Notes under the pieces: generated by a model
Databases searched by the model: none
Seen by the model: the letters and a program-made list of their open reading frames with translations, nothing else
What the model was told of the DNA's origin: nothing
Assembly (NCBI GenBank): GCA_964512045.1
Contig: CAZEJK010000122.1
Location: forward strand, 1 to 15,297
Reading direction: 5' to 3'
DNA length: 15,297 bases
Source of the DNA: CAZEJK01 sp964512045
GTDB taxonomy: Bacteria; Acidobacteriota; Thermoanaerobaculia; Thermoanaerobaculales; Sulfomarinibacteraceae
In this document: positions 1 to 7,188 of the stretch, one piece after another
How the letters are laid out: every line of letters begins with the position of its first letter
Numbering within the stretch: the stretch's first letter is position 1
Program-made: the position numbers and the translations under genes

Positions 1-208
1 CGAGCAGGGCTCGAGAGAGGTTGGCCCCGTCCAGCCGGGCGTTCGCGAGGTTGGCGCCCTTGAGGTGCGCCTTGTTCAGATCGAGCCCGGAAAGATCGGC
101 TCCGCCGAGGTCGGCCTCGATGAGATCAGGCGAGATCGATGGCGCACTGGCGCGCCACTCGTTCCAGGAGCCGGAGCGGAGATGTGCCACATGGTCGGCG
201 TTCGCCAT
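1..208 (-). CDS. Pentapeptide-repeat protein, N-terminal part (runs off left edge)
   Basis: Reading leftwards from the ATG at 208-206, the frame stays open to the window edge (69 codons). It begins MANADHVAHLRSG and continues into A-D-L / A-N-L pentapeptide repeats (EADLGGADLSGLDL, then KGANLANARLDGANL). The A(D/N)LXX register defines the pentapeptide family (PF00805), whose members fold as a right-handed quadrilateral beta helix. The opening MAN..HV..L..G...WN.WR resembles the usual short cap before the repeats in bacterial members. Members have varied roles, such as gyrase protection or scaffolding, and many are uncharacterised, so no specific function can be given. The Shine-Dalgarno is weak (GGAA about 11 bases upstream). 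The gene is divergent from the protease at 364, with about 155 bp between them. The C-terminus lies outside the window. Confidence 0.8.
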   Translation of the reverse strand, partial: MANADHVAHLRSGSWNEWRASAPSISPDLIEADLGGADLSGLDLNKAHLKGANLANARLDGANLSRALL

Positions 209-363
209 GCGCTCATTATTCCAGATTCTCGCTCGGATGCCAGTGGTTCGCTCACGAGCTGGTCTGTTGGCGGCATCTGTGCGAGCCTGTTGGCGAACCG
301 GCCGCGGCATGTGCGGCGAGCGCGCTGGCCGGAAAGGGAGTGTGGCTGACGATGGGAGGCGTG

Positions 364-2478
364 ATGAGGCTGGCCGCTGCGGTGGCGTGGACGCTGCTCG
401 CGATAGCCGGGAGCGTGAGTGCTGATCAGAGGGATGGCGACGTTGTCCTCCTGCCGCTGAGCGACCGAGAGATGGCGGGAGCTGTCCAGGAGCTCGAGCA
501 TGGTGGAGCGTCGGTCCTGGCGATCCTTCCGAACCGAGGTGTGCTGGTGGAAGCGGGCCCGCGGGAGGAGCTTTCGCCGCGCTATTCGAAGGTGAATTGG
601 GAAGCCGTGGCCTGGCGGCCCGAGGCGGCACTGTCGGCCCGCCTGCAGAGGGCCGGCGCCGAGGCCGAGGCGATCGGCCTGGTGGTGGGGCTGACGCTGT
701 CAGCGGATTGGCGAGAGCTTGTCAGTCGCGTGACCGCGTCGGGTGCGGAGGTGCGCTGGGTCGAGTCGGCCGGGACGGTGCGCCAGGTTGGTGTCTGGGT
801 CCCCGCGGGGCAGCTACCGGCAGCCCGGGAGGCGTTGGCCTCCAGTGCAGGGTTGGTGTGGGCTGATCTCCAACCTCCGGCACGTCTGAGCAACGGGGCG
901 TCGGTGTGGCGCCTCCAGTCAGGGGAGTCAGAGAAGCTCTCGGTGCATGAGCGGGGTGTGCGTGGCGAGGGACAGCTGGTTGCGGTTCTGGACACGGGGC
1001 TCGACGTGGATATGTGCTTCTTCGCCGACCCTGCGTACGGTCTTCCCGCGGTGAACGACGACAGCTCGGTGTCGGTGAGCCCAGGCCACCGCAAGGTGCA
1101 CGCCGTCGACTTCCTGTGGTCGGCGGACTGGCCGGATCCGGGTCCGCGGGACTGGGACAGCCAGGGGCACGGGACCCACGTGGCGGGCTCGGTTGCGGGC
1201 GATGACGGCGCCGATGGGCTCCATCAGGGCTCCGACGGGATGGCGCCGGCGGCGCGCCTGATCATCCAGGACGGCGGCTTCCGGACGGACAACTGTGGAG
1301 ACCTGCCGGGTCTGGGCTGTCCGGTACGGCCGTTGGGTCCGGTGCTCCAGCAGGCGTGGGATCAGGGTGCACGGGTGCACTCCAACTCGTGGGGTGAGGC
1401 CGAGGAGGCTGTCTTCGAGGACCGCAACGAGTATAGCGAGCGGACCGCCGACATCGATAGGTTCGTCTGGGAGCATCCGGAGATGGTGGTGGTTGCCGCT
1501 GCAGGCAATGATGGTCGGCGAGATGCGGTCCTGTCACCATCCGTTGGCAAGAACGTGCTGGCGGTGGGCGCGGCGCGGCACGGCGATGCGGAGCCGGGGT
1601 GTGTGGTGTCGTGGTCGTCTCGCGGATGGACGGACGACGGCCGCATCAAGCCGGATGTGGTGGCGCCGGGCTCGCAGGTGCTGTCGGCCGCGAACGACGG
1701 TACGATCGCCACAGCGAACTGTCAGGTGGCGCCGTCGAGTGGGACCTCGATGGCGTGCCCGGCCGTCGCCGGTCTTGCGGCCCTGGTCCGGCAGTACTTC
1801 GTCGACGGCTACTGGCCGTCGGGGAGGGCGAGACCGGAGGACGGCTTCGAGCCGACGTCGGCGCTGGTGCGGGCGGTGCTGATCGCGTCCGCCCAGGACC
1901 TGGCCGGCCCCGGATGTGCCATCGAGCCGATCCCCTCGCGCGATCAGGGCTGGGGGATGGTGCAGCTCGATACGGCGCTGCAGCTAACAGGCGACCGCGA
2001 GCGCTTGCTGGTGGTCGACGGCGACCGGGACTTCGCATCCACACAGGACGATCCGTACGTGCTCGAGCTCGACCGGGCTGCTGGAGCCTTGAAGGTGGTT
2101 CTGGTGTGGACGGATCCACCGTCAAGCTCCCTGGCGGATCAGCATCTGATCAACGACCTCGACCTGACGGTCACGGGGCCATCCGGTACCTGGCTGGGGA
2201 ACCAGCTCGCCGGTGGCCGGTCCGTGACGGGCGGCGAGCCGGACCGTGTGAACCCGGTCGAGGTGGTGTGGCTGCCCGAGGCGCCAGCGGGGCGGTGGAC
2301 GATCCAGGCTGCGCCGCATCTGCTGCGCCAGGGCGCCCAGGGCTTCGCTCTCGTCGTCGTGGACACCCCGGCGCCGCGCGAGCCCCGCCGCGGCGCCGGG
2401 CGTGCTGACGGCAGCGCGGGGCTGACGGCCCACGGTCAGAGCACGAGCGGGCGCCCGGAGGCGCCCGCTCGGCCGTGA
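364..2478 (+). CDS. Secreted subtilisin-family (S8, Kp43-like) serine protease
   Basis: A 704-residue protein predicted to be a secreted endopeptidase. The N-terminus MRLAAAVAWTLLAIAGSVSA is a good Sec signal peptide with cleavage after residue 20. Residues about 25-200 form a prodomain-like region that I cannot match to a named family. The catalytic domain shows all S8 motifs: Asp210 in VLDTGLD, His269 in GHGTHVAG, oxyanion Asn382 in AAAGND, and Ser462 in SSGTSMACPAVAG. Residues about 560-670 (VVLVWTDPP, LINDLDLTVTGP, NPVEVVWLP, QGFALVVVD) match the C-terminal beta-sandwich of Kp43-type subtilases. I chose ATG 364 because GGGAGG (354-359) lies just upstream and it gives a clean signal peptide. 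ATG 352, with GGGAG at 336-340, is nearly as good and adds four residues. The final 37 residues are low-complexity (Pro, Arg, Gly, Ala) and are encoded by two hairpins, so the true C-terminus may be shorter. Confidence 0.93.
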   Translation: MRLAAAVAWTLLAIAGSVSADQRDGDVVLLPLSDREMAGAVQELEHGGASVLAILPNRGVLVEAGPREELSPRYSKVNWEAVAWRPEAALSARLQRAGAEAEAIGLVVGLTLSADWRELVSRVTASGAEVRWVESAGTVRQVGVWVPAGQLPAAREALASSAGLVWADLQPPARLSNGASVWRLQSGESEKLSVHERGVRGEGQLVAVLDTGLDVDMCFFADPAYGLPAVNDDSSVSVSPGHRKVHAVDFLWSADWPDPGPRDWDSQGHGTHVAGSVAGDDGADGLHQGSDGMAPAARLIIQDGGFRTDNCGDLPGLGCPVRPLGPVLQQAWDQGARVHSNSWGEAEEAVFEDRNEYSERTADIDRFVWEHPEMVVVAAAGNDGRRDAVLSPSVGKNVLAVGAARHGDAEPGCVVSWSSRGWTDDGRIKPDVVAPGSQVLSAANDGTIATANCQVAPSSGTSMACPAVAGLAALVRQYFVDGYWPSGRARPEDGFEPTSALVRAVLIASAQDLAGPGCAIEPIPSRDQGWGMVQLDTALQLTGDRERLLVVDGDRDFASTQDDPYVLELDRAAGALKVVLVWTDPPSSSLADQHLINDLDLTVTGPSGTWLGNQLAGGRSVTGGEPDRVNPVEVVWLPEAPAGRWTIQAAPHLLRQGAQGFALVVVDTPAPREPRRGAGRADGSAGLTAHGQSTSGRPEAPARP
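2367..2400. repeat. Perfect 12-bp GC inverted repeat inside the protease 3' end
   Basis: The left arm CCCGGCGCCGCG (2367-2378) and right arm CGCGGCGCCGGG (2389-2400) are exact reverse complements around a 10-base loop. It lies 44 bases upstream of a second perfect hairpin and within the protease reading frame, where it encodes the tail starting TPAPREPRRGAG. It may be part of a tandem terminator or an RNA 3'-end stabiliser. No T-run follows it directly. Confidence 0.6.
2444..2471. terminator. Probable intrinsic (possibly bidirectional) terminator hairpin
   Basis: The left arm CGAGCGGGCGCC (2444-2455) and right arm GGCGCCCGCTCG (2460-2471) form a perfect 12-bp stem with a CGGA tetraloop. On the plus strand it is followed by a T-rich stretch, TCTCGTTGTCGTTGTTC, from about 2480. 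It sits at the junction of two convergent genes, the protease and the zinc peptidase, where a shared terminator is expected. The stem overlaps the last codons of the protease frame, which stops at 2478. There is no long uninterrupted T-run, so termination strength is uncertain. Confidence 0.6.
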
Positions 2479-2520
2479 GTCTCGTTGTCGTTGTTCGCTG
2501 GCCGCTCTCCACGGGATGCG

Positions 2521-3210
2521 TCAGTCGCGGCCGCCGAGCAGACCGGCCCGAAACAGGAAGTAGAGCAGTGTCATCAGGGTGCTGACCGCGGCGGCCACGT
2601 AGGTCAGGGCAGCGGCGTTGAGCACCTTGTCCATGCCGGGGCGCTCGGATGGGGAGATGATTCCGGTCTCCACCACGAGCCGCTTGGCGCGTGCGGTGGC
2701 GTCGAACTCCACCGGCAGCGTGACGACCTGAAAGGCGAGCACGGCGGAGAACAGGATCGCTCCGAAGAGGACGACTCCTTGCGAGGCCAAGAGGAGGCCC
2801 AAGAACATGACGAAGAAGCCGAGGCTCGAGCCGATGTTCGCAGTGGGCACCAGGACGCTGCGCAGCCATAGCGGCGCGTAGCTCTTGGCGTGCTGGATCG
2901 CGTGGCCGGCCTCGTGGGCCGCGACACCGATTGCTGCGAGAGAGCTGGAGCCGTACACCTGGTCGGAAAGGGCCAGCGTCTTCGTCGCGGGGTTGTAGTG
3001 ATCCGAGAGCAGGCCGGACGAGCGCGTGATGCGCACGTTGTGCAGACCGGCCGAGCGGAGCAGATGCTGTGCTGCGTCCGCACCCGTCATGCCAGACGCG
3101 GCTCGCACTTTGGAGAACTTCTTGAAGTTGTGCTTGACGCGCCAGCTGGCCCACAGGGACAGCGCCAGCGCAGGGGCCAAGAATACAAAGTAAATCGGGT
3201 CGAAAATCAT
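2521..3210 (-). CDS. Membrane zinc metallopeptidase, YugP family (PF04298)
   Basis: A 229-residue integral membrane protein of the putative neutral zinc metallopeptidase family represented by Bacillus YugP. An N-terminal membrane segment (about 5-22) is followed by a soluble stretch with the family hallmark DHYNPATKTLALS (70-82). The zinc site HEAGHAIQH has His99, Glu100 and His103. Helical hydrophobic segments lie at about 117-141 and 145-165, and another near 199-221. LPVEFDATARA (165-175) supplies the probable third zinc ligand, Glu168. The length matches the family (about 225-230). ATG 3210 is preferred because GGAGG lies exactly five bases upstream. An upstream extension of the frame would add 25 residues unlike the family. 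The physiological substrate of this family is not established. The gene converges on the protease with a 42-bp gap. Confidence 0.93.
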   Translation of the reverse strand: MIFDPIYFVFLAPALALSLWASWRVKHNFKKFSKVRAASGMTGADAAQHLLRSAGLHNVRITRSSGLLSDHYNPATKTLALSDQVYGSSSLAAIGVAAHEAGHAIQHAKSYAPLWLRSVLVPTANIGSSLGFFVMFLGLLLASQGVVLFGAILFSAVLAFQVVTLPVEFDATARAKRLVVETGIISPSERPGMDKVLNAAALTYVAAAVSTLMTLLYFLFRAGLLGGRD

Positions 3211-3355
3211 CGATGCCTCCGTACAGCGCCCTTCCCGGGCCTGATACACATCTGACGGCGCCCGATCGCGGCGCCGCCGGCACACTGTACAACACCAGAT
3301 ACGATGAAAATCTTCACCAGGTTCGCTTCCAGCGCACCGTCATGTGGTTGCTGAG
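3211..3355. other. Divergent intergenic region (zinc peptidase / PAS protein)
   Basis: About 145 bp separate the starts of two divergent genes, so promoters in both directions are expected here. The region is less GC-rich around 3285-3315. A plus-strand TACGAT (about 3300) resembles a -10 box, but I see no matching TTGACA-like -35 at 16-18 bp. The promoter placement is therefore not supported beyond position. Further downstream, TATCCT at 3379-3384 lies seven bases before an in-frame GTG at 3392, which could suit a leaderless start of the PAS gene. Confidence 0.3.
3216..3220 (-). promoter_or_regulatory. Shine-Dalgarno deciding the zinc peptidase start
   Basis: On the minus strand GGAGG is followed by CATCG and then the ATG at 3210. 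The five-base spacing is ideal and excludes the longer upstream reading of the same frame. Confidence 0.8.
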
Positions 3356-5353
3356 ATGGCGCCCGTGCCCAGCTGGGCTATCCTTGGAACCGTGACCGTA
3401 CCGGACGTGCACGAGGTGGTCCACGCAGTGGTCCCCGATCTGGCAACGGCGCGCACGTTGTTGGATGGGGTCTGTGCCGACTCGGAGCTCGCGGTGGCGC
3501 TTTTGGACGTGCGCCTTGCGTGTGTCTGGGCGAACAGTGCACTTCGCACCCGCGCGGAGCCGTTTGTCCACGGTGTCGGTCTCGAAGGGCTCGTCGTGTC
3601 GTCCGGTGCGGTGCCGCGCTGGTCGCGCACAACCTTCGAGGTGGTGCGCCAGCTGCCGCTGGCGACCCTCGATCTCGAGCGAGGACGCGACCGCCTGTCG
3701 TTCGTGATCGTGCCGTTGATGGACACGGACGGACAGGTGATCGGAATGGTTGGTGTGGCGCCGCAGGAGGGCGTCACTTCCGGCGAGCTGGTTTCTCGGG
3801 CCAGCTGGAGCCGCTGGTTGGATCCGAGCGATATCGGGGTGCTGGTCAGCGATCTCACAGACCGGGTTGTCCTGGCCAGCAGTGGGTTCGTGGAAGGGGT
3901 TGGCCGGCTGCCAACAGCCCAGAGATGTACCGACCAGATACTGGAGAGGACCGTTGCAGGTGATCAGGAGTCGTTACTGGCAGCCAAGTGGACGTTTCTG
4001 AGCGGTCGTCCGGTGGCTGGCTGTGAGGATGTGGAGCTCGAGGCCGTCGACACGAACCAGCGCTCCTGGTGGCGGCAGACGTGGATGTCGGTGGCGGTCG
4101 AGGGCTCTGCGTTGCTGCGAATCGACCTGTTTGCTCGGATCGAGGGGGAGCGAGCGGACTCCACCTGGGGACGGGTCTCGGAGGCTTTGCAGCAGGCGGT
4201 CACGCTGACTCAGAGCTGTCCGGAGCCGCTGCTGCTGCTGGACCGGAACCGTGTGGTGGGCGCCTCTGCTGCGTGTGAGACCCGGCTGGGTCGTGCTCCT
4301 GAGAGCATGGTCGGCATGGAGCTGGAGCAGCTGGTGGTGGGAGACGGGCTCTGGGAGGAGCTGCTCGAGGACATCGGCTCCGGCAGGTTGGTAGCCGCGA
4401 CGCGCGCGGAGGTGCGGGTGCTGCACGGCAACGGGGAGCGGGTTGTCGCCGAGCTGTCGGTGGCGCCGGCGGTGCAGGGGGCGCCGGGACGTGCAGTTGT
4501 CCTGATCCGCTGTCTCGAGGCGGATCGGGTCGAGGAGGATATCGGGACCCTGACCACCATGCTCTCCGTATCGGAGGTCGTGGGCGACTTCCGAGGTCGG
4601 ATCACCGAGCCGCTGGATCTCATCCGGGAGGCTTTCCGGGCGCGGAGCATCGAGCTGTTGACGTTCGACCCCACTGAGGTCGTTGTCCTCGAGAGGTACC
4701 GGGCGCCGCCGGAAGCGCCAGGCTCGCAGCACGTGCTGTCGGCGAAGATGCTTGCGGATCTCCATGGCTTGCTGTCGATGACCGGCGGACCGGTTCTCCT
4801 GGACGCAGCCCAGACTGGTTTCAACGGGCAGCTCGCTGTACAGCACCTTCCCACTCGCCACGACACACCGTGGATCGTGCTCGTCGAGGTGGACCGTCCG
4901 TGGACTGTCCACGATCGCCAGCGGTTGCGCAGGCTGGTGCAGGTGCAGGCGTGGATCGTCGAGCGGGTGAGCCGGGAGCAGAGAACCGAGGAGCTGTACC
5001 GGGAACGAATGCTCCTGGCGCGCGGGTTGGACTGTGCGTCGGTGGGCGTTGTGGTGTCGGACGCCGCCGGCGTGGTGATCGCGACCAACGAGGCGCTCGA
5101 GCGGCTCGTCGGGCGCAGTGATCTCGAAGGCGCTCCCCTCAGCTCCCTGGTGGCGCCACGCGACAGGCAGTCGTTGGCCGCGCGGTTTGCCGGGGATGCT
5201 CCGGGGGAGGTCTGGGAGGGTGAGCTGGTGCACACAGTAGGCTGGACGGAGCCGATTGCACTGCGGCTGGTGCTGGAGCTCATGACCATGCCTGACGGCA
5301 GCCTGGTGGGGGCAGTTGGGTGGGTCACCTCGGGAGTCCGGAATGGTCGGTAG
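3356..5353 (+). CDS. Multi-PAS/GAF sensory protein without recognisable output domain
   Basis: About 665 residues, with no signal peptide or membrane segment, so cytoplasmic. I read four PAS-like units and one degenerate GAF-like unit. PAS-like regions are at about 41-137 (LLDVRLACVWANSAL), 155-265 (IGVLVSDLTDRVVLAS), 280-390 (PLLLLDRNRVVGASAACE) and 550-658 (VGVVVSDAAGVVIATNEALERLVGRS). The last two are the clearest. Residues about 405-540 look GAF-like (AREAFRAR-type helix, SIELLTFDP, WIVLVEVDRPWTVHDRQRLR). After the last PAS the protein simply ends: no HisKA, HATPase, GGDEF, EAL, HTH or PP2C motif is visible. The start is uncertain. ATG 3356 was chosen, but GTG 3344 and GTG 3392 are in frame and none has a strong Shine-Dalgarno. 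It lies 64 bp upstream of the lipoprotein gene in the same direction, probably in one transcription unit. It could act as a partner or scaffold for the hybrid kinase two genes downstream. Confidence 0.75.
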   Translation: MAPVPSWAILGTVTVPDVHEVVHAVVPDLATARTLLDGVCADSELAVALLDVRLACVWANSALRTRAEPFVHGVGLEGLVVSSGAVPRWSRTTFEVVRQLPLATLDLERGRDRLSFVIVPLMDTDGQVIGMVGVAPQEGVTSGELVSRASWSRWLDPSDIGVLVSDLTDRVVLASSGFVEGVGRLPTAQRCTDQILERTVAGDQESLLAAKWTFLSGRPVAGCEDVELEAVDTNQRSWWRQTWMSVAVEGSALLRIDLFARIEGERADSTWGRVSEALQQAVTLTQSCPEPLLLLDRNRVVGASAACETRLGRAPESMVGMELEQLVVGDGLWEELLEDIGSGRLVAATRAEVRVLHGNGERVVAELSVAPAVQGAPGRAVVLIRCLEADRVEEDIGTLTTMLSVSEVVGDFRGRITEPLDLIREAFRARSIELLTFDPTEVVVLERYRAPPEAPGSQHVLSAKMLADLHGLLSMTGGPVLLDAAQTGFNGQLAVQHLPTRHDTPWIVLVEVDRPWTVHDRQRLRRLVQVQAWIVERVSREQRTEELYRERMLLARGLDCASVGVVVSDAAGVVIATNEALERLVGRSDLEGAPLSSLVAPRDRQSLAARFAGDAPGEVWEGELVHTVGWTEPIALRLVLELMTMPDGSLVGAVGWVTSGVRNGR

Positions 5354-5406
5354 AGAGGCTGAGATTCTCGCACCGTGCGGTTGTGGGCGGAGCTGGCCGG
5401 GTCAAC

Positions 5407-5413
5407 GAGGAGG
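5407..5413 (+). promoter_or_regulatory. Shine-Dalgarno of the lipoprotein gene
   Basis: GAGGAGG lies four bases before GTG 5418. It fixes a GTG start that places the hydrophobic segment and LTGC lipobox near the N-terminus, instead of the upstream ATG of the same frame, which would overlap the PAS gene. Confidence 0.75.
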
Positions 5414-5417
5414 CGAT

Positions 5418-7112
5418 GTGAGGTACTGCTCGGTTCGAAGTGAGGTCCGTCGGAAGACGCGGTGCGCGCCGCGGCTCGGGATCACCGTTGGCGCCGTCGC
5501 GCTGTCCATGGTCGTCCTCACCGGGTGTGCAGAGCTGGTCGACCTGCAAGCGATGCGGGCGATGCAGGCGCCTGCACAGTCAGTCGTGGTCGTGACTGCC
5601 GATGCCCAGCTTCGCTCCGTACTTCCGGAGCGTGGACGGCTGTTCCTGCTGGTGGGACAGGCGCCTGAGATGACCCCGTTGCAGCAGCTTCGCGAAGACG
5701 ACGGGGAAGCTGGAGATGTCTGGCTCTTCGCCCGGGACGTGGAGTCGTTCGAGTGGTTCTGGCCGGTCCTGATCGAGGACTCGGCGCTCGGGATGCCGTA
5801 TGAGCGGCTATCCGATCTTCCGGACGGGGCCTACTGGATGCAGCCCTACCTGTTCACCGGTCCTGGCACGGTCTCCTTCCAGCGTTCCGAGGGGCTGACC
5901 GGTGAGTCCGTACGGGTGGAGGTGCTTGGAGGACAGCCGGTACGGGCTCGGTTGCAGCTGGACCGGACAGCGCCGGCGCGCGAGCTGCCACCGTCGTCCG
6001 AGCTGGTGGAGACGATCCGCTGGATCAGCCCCGCCTTCGAGGAGCTTGCAGGTGACGAGGTCCAGCTCGAGGCGACAGTTGTCCTGCCCCATGGCTATGC
6101 TGAAGCTCCCGAGCGGCGCTATCCGGTGCGCTATCACGTCGGCCCGCTGCGGAGCTCGCATCTGCGCGCCCGCGAGCTGATGGCGGATGGCCAGCCGTTC
6201 GCTCGACAGTGGTTGGCGGATGGTACGCCGCGCATGATCCTGGTACATCTGCACAGCGACGGGCGGTTCGGCGATGTCTACCAGGTGGACTCTGCCAACA
6301 ACGGGCCGTGGGGAACCGCCGTCGCGCGCGAGCTCGTTGCGGAGGTCGACGCGCGGTATCGAACCGTCCCGGAGCGATGGGCGCGGTTCACGGACGGCGT
6401 CGGCGCCGGGGGCTGGGCGGCGCTGTCACTGCTGATTCGCTACCCGGAGGTGTTCGGTGGAGCCTGGGCGCTGTGCCCGGATAGCGTGGACTTTCGCGCG
6501 CTCCAGCTGGTCGACCTGAGCCAGGACCGCAACGCCTTCGTCAACGAGTTCAGGCTCGAGCGACCGAGCGAGCGCGCGGCTGACGGCGAGCCGAGGATGA
6601 CGCTGCTCAACGAGTGCTGGCGCGAGCAGGTGCTCGGTAGCGACGATCGAATGGTGGCGTCCGGTGGCCAGTGGGGCTCGATGAACGGGGCGTTCTCACC
6701 GCGCGGAGCCGACGGCTTGCCACGACCTGTCTGGGATCCGGTCACGGGTGAGATCGATGCCGAGGTTGCTCAGGCGTGGCAGCAGCACGACCTGCGCCGA
6801 CAGGTGGTGGAGCAGTGGCCGGAGATCGGTTCGCTGCTCTCCGGAGCGATCCACATCTGGGCGAGCCGTCATGACCGCTTCTACAACGGTCGTGCGGTCG
6901 AGCTGTTCGCCGAGGCGCTGGCCGAGCTCGAGAGCCCCGCGCCGCGTGCCTCCATTGTTCTGGATCCGTGGAGCACGCAGTGCCGACCCGGGATCGACCA
7001 GGTCGAGCTCATGGCGCAGATGATGGCCCGCTTCGAGGGACGGGATGGAGCGTGGAGCCCCGCGGCTGCCGGCGCCGGAGAAGGCTCAGCGGGGAGCGCG
7101 TCCACCCAGTGA
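5418..7112 (+). CDS. Esterase-fold lipoprotein lacking catalytic Ser and His (pseudo-esterase)
   Basis: A 564-residue predicted lipoprotein. An Arg-rich n-region leads to a hydrophobic core ending VVLTGC with lipidated Cys37. Ala follows the Cys, as in outer-membrane-sorted lipoproteins. Residues about 45-225 form a beta-rich N-terminal region. Residues about 230-545 match the Esterase D-like alpha/beta-hydrolase group (PF00756 type). The landmarks are RYPVRYHVGP (from about 234), GAWALCPDSVDFR (348-360), GQWGSMNGAFSPRG, a DPVTGEID stretch, and SRHDRFYNGRAVELF around Asp486. In active relatives the nucleophile elbow is GxSxGGW. Here it reads GVGAGGW, with Gly329 where Ser should be. The C-terminal catalytic His is also missing: there is no His after residue 485, and the usual G-x-D-H position reads DPWSTQ. 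It should therefore not hydrolyse esters by the standard triad and may bind a ligand or a partner. The C-terminal tail is Ala/Gly/Ser-rich. It lies 76 bp upstream of the hybrid kinase. Confidence 0.85.
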   Translation: MRYCSVRSEVRRKTRCAPRLGITVGAVALSMVVLTGCAELVDLQAMRAMQAPAQSVVVVTADAQLRSVLPERGRLFLLVGQAPEMTPLQQLREDDGEAGDVWLFARDVESFEWFWPVLIEDSALGMPYERLSDLPDGAYWMQPYLFTGPGTVSFQRSEGLTGESVRVEVLGGQPVRARLQLDRTAPARELPPSSELVETIRWISPAFEELAGDEVQLEATVVLPHGYAEAPERRYPVRYHVGPLRSSHLRARELMADGQPFARQWLADGTPRMILVHLHSDGRFGDVYQVDSANNGPWGTAVARELVAEVDARYRTVPERWARFTDGVGAGGWAALSLLIRYPEVFGGAWALCPDSVDFRALQLVDLSQDRNAFVNEFRLERPSERAADGEPRMTLLNECWREQVLGSDDRMVASGGQWGSMNGAFSPRGADGLPRPVWDPVTGEIDAEVAQAWQQHDLRRQVVEQWPEIGSLLSGAIHIWASRHDRFYNGRAVELFAEALAELESPAPRASIVLDPWSTQCRPGIDQVELMAQMMARFEGRDGAWSPAAAGAGEGSAGSASTQ

Positions 7113-7188
7113 GCCGACGGCGGCCCGAGTGCCGATCGGACGACAAGCAGTTGACGGAGAACGACGTATCGTGCACCGTGGGCCGGTG

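Noticed and set aside
139..363. Upstream extension of the protease frame from ATG 139
   Set aside because: It would put 75 Arg/Ser-rich residues before an obvious signal peptide and overlap the divergent pentapeptide-repeat gene. GGGAGG before ATG 364 supports the shorter start.
76..501. Minus-strand 141-codon ORF over the intergenic region
   Set aside because: It runs in another frame of the pentapeptide gene and antisense to the protease signal sequence. Its composition is that of a GC-rich shadow frame.
3297..3306. TACGAT as a -10 promoter box for the PAS gene
   Set aside because: No acceptable -35 hexamer lies 16-18 bp upstream, so it cannot be told from chance.
3974..5373. Long minus-strand ORFs (419 and 387 codons) opposite the PAS protein
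   Set aside because: Both are Arg/Ser/Thr-rich with no motif, while the plus strand has clear PAS signatures.
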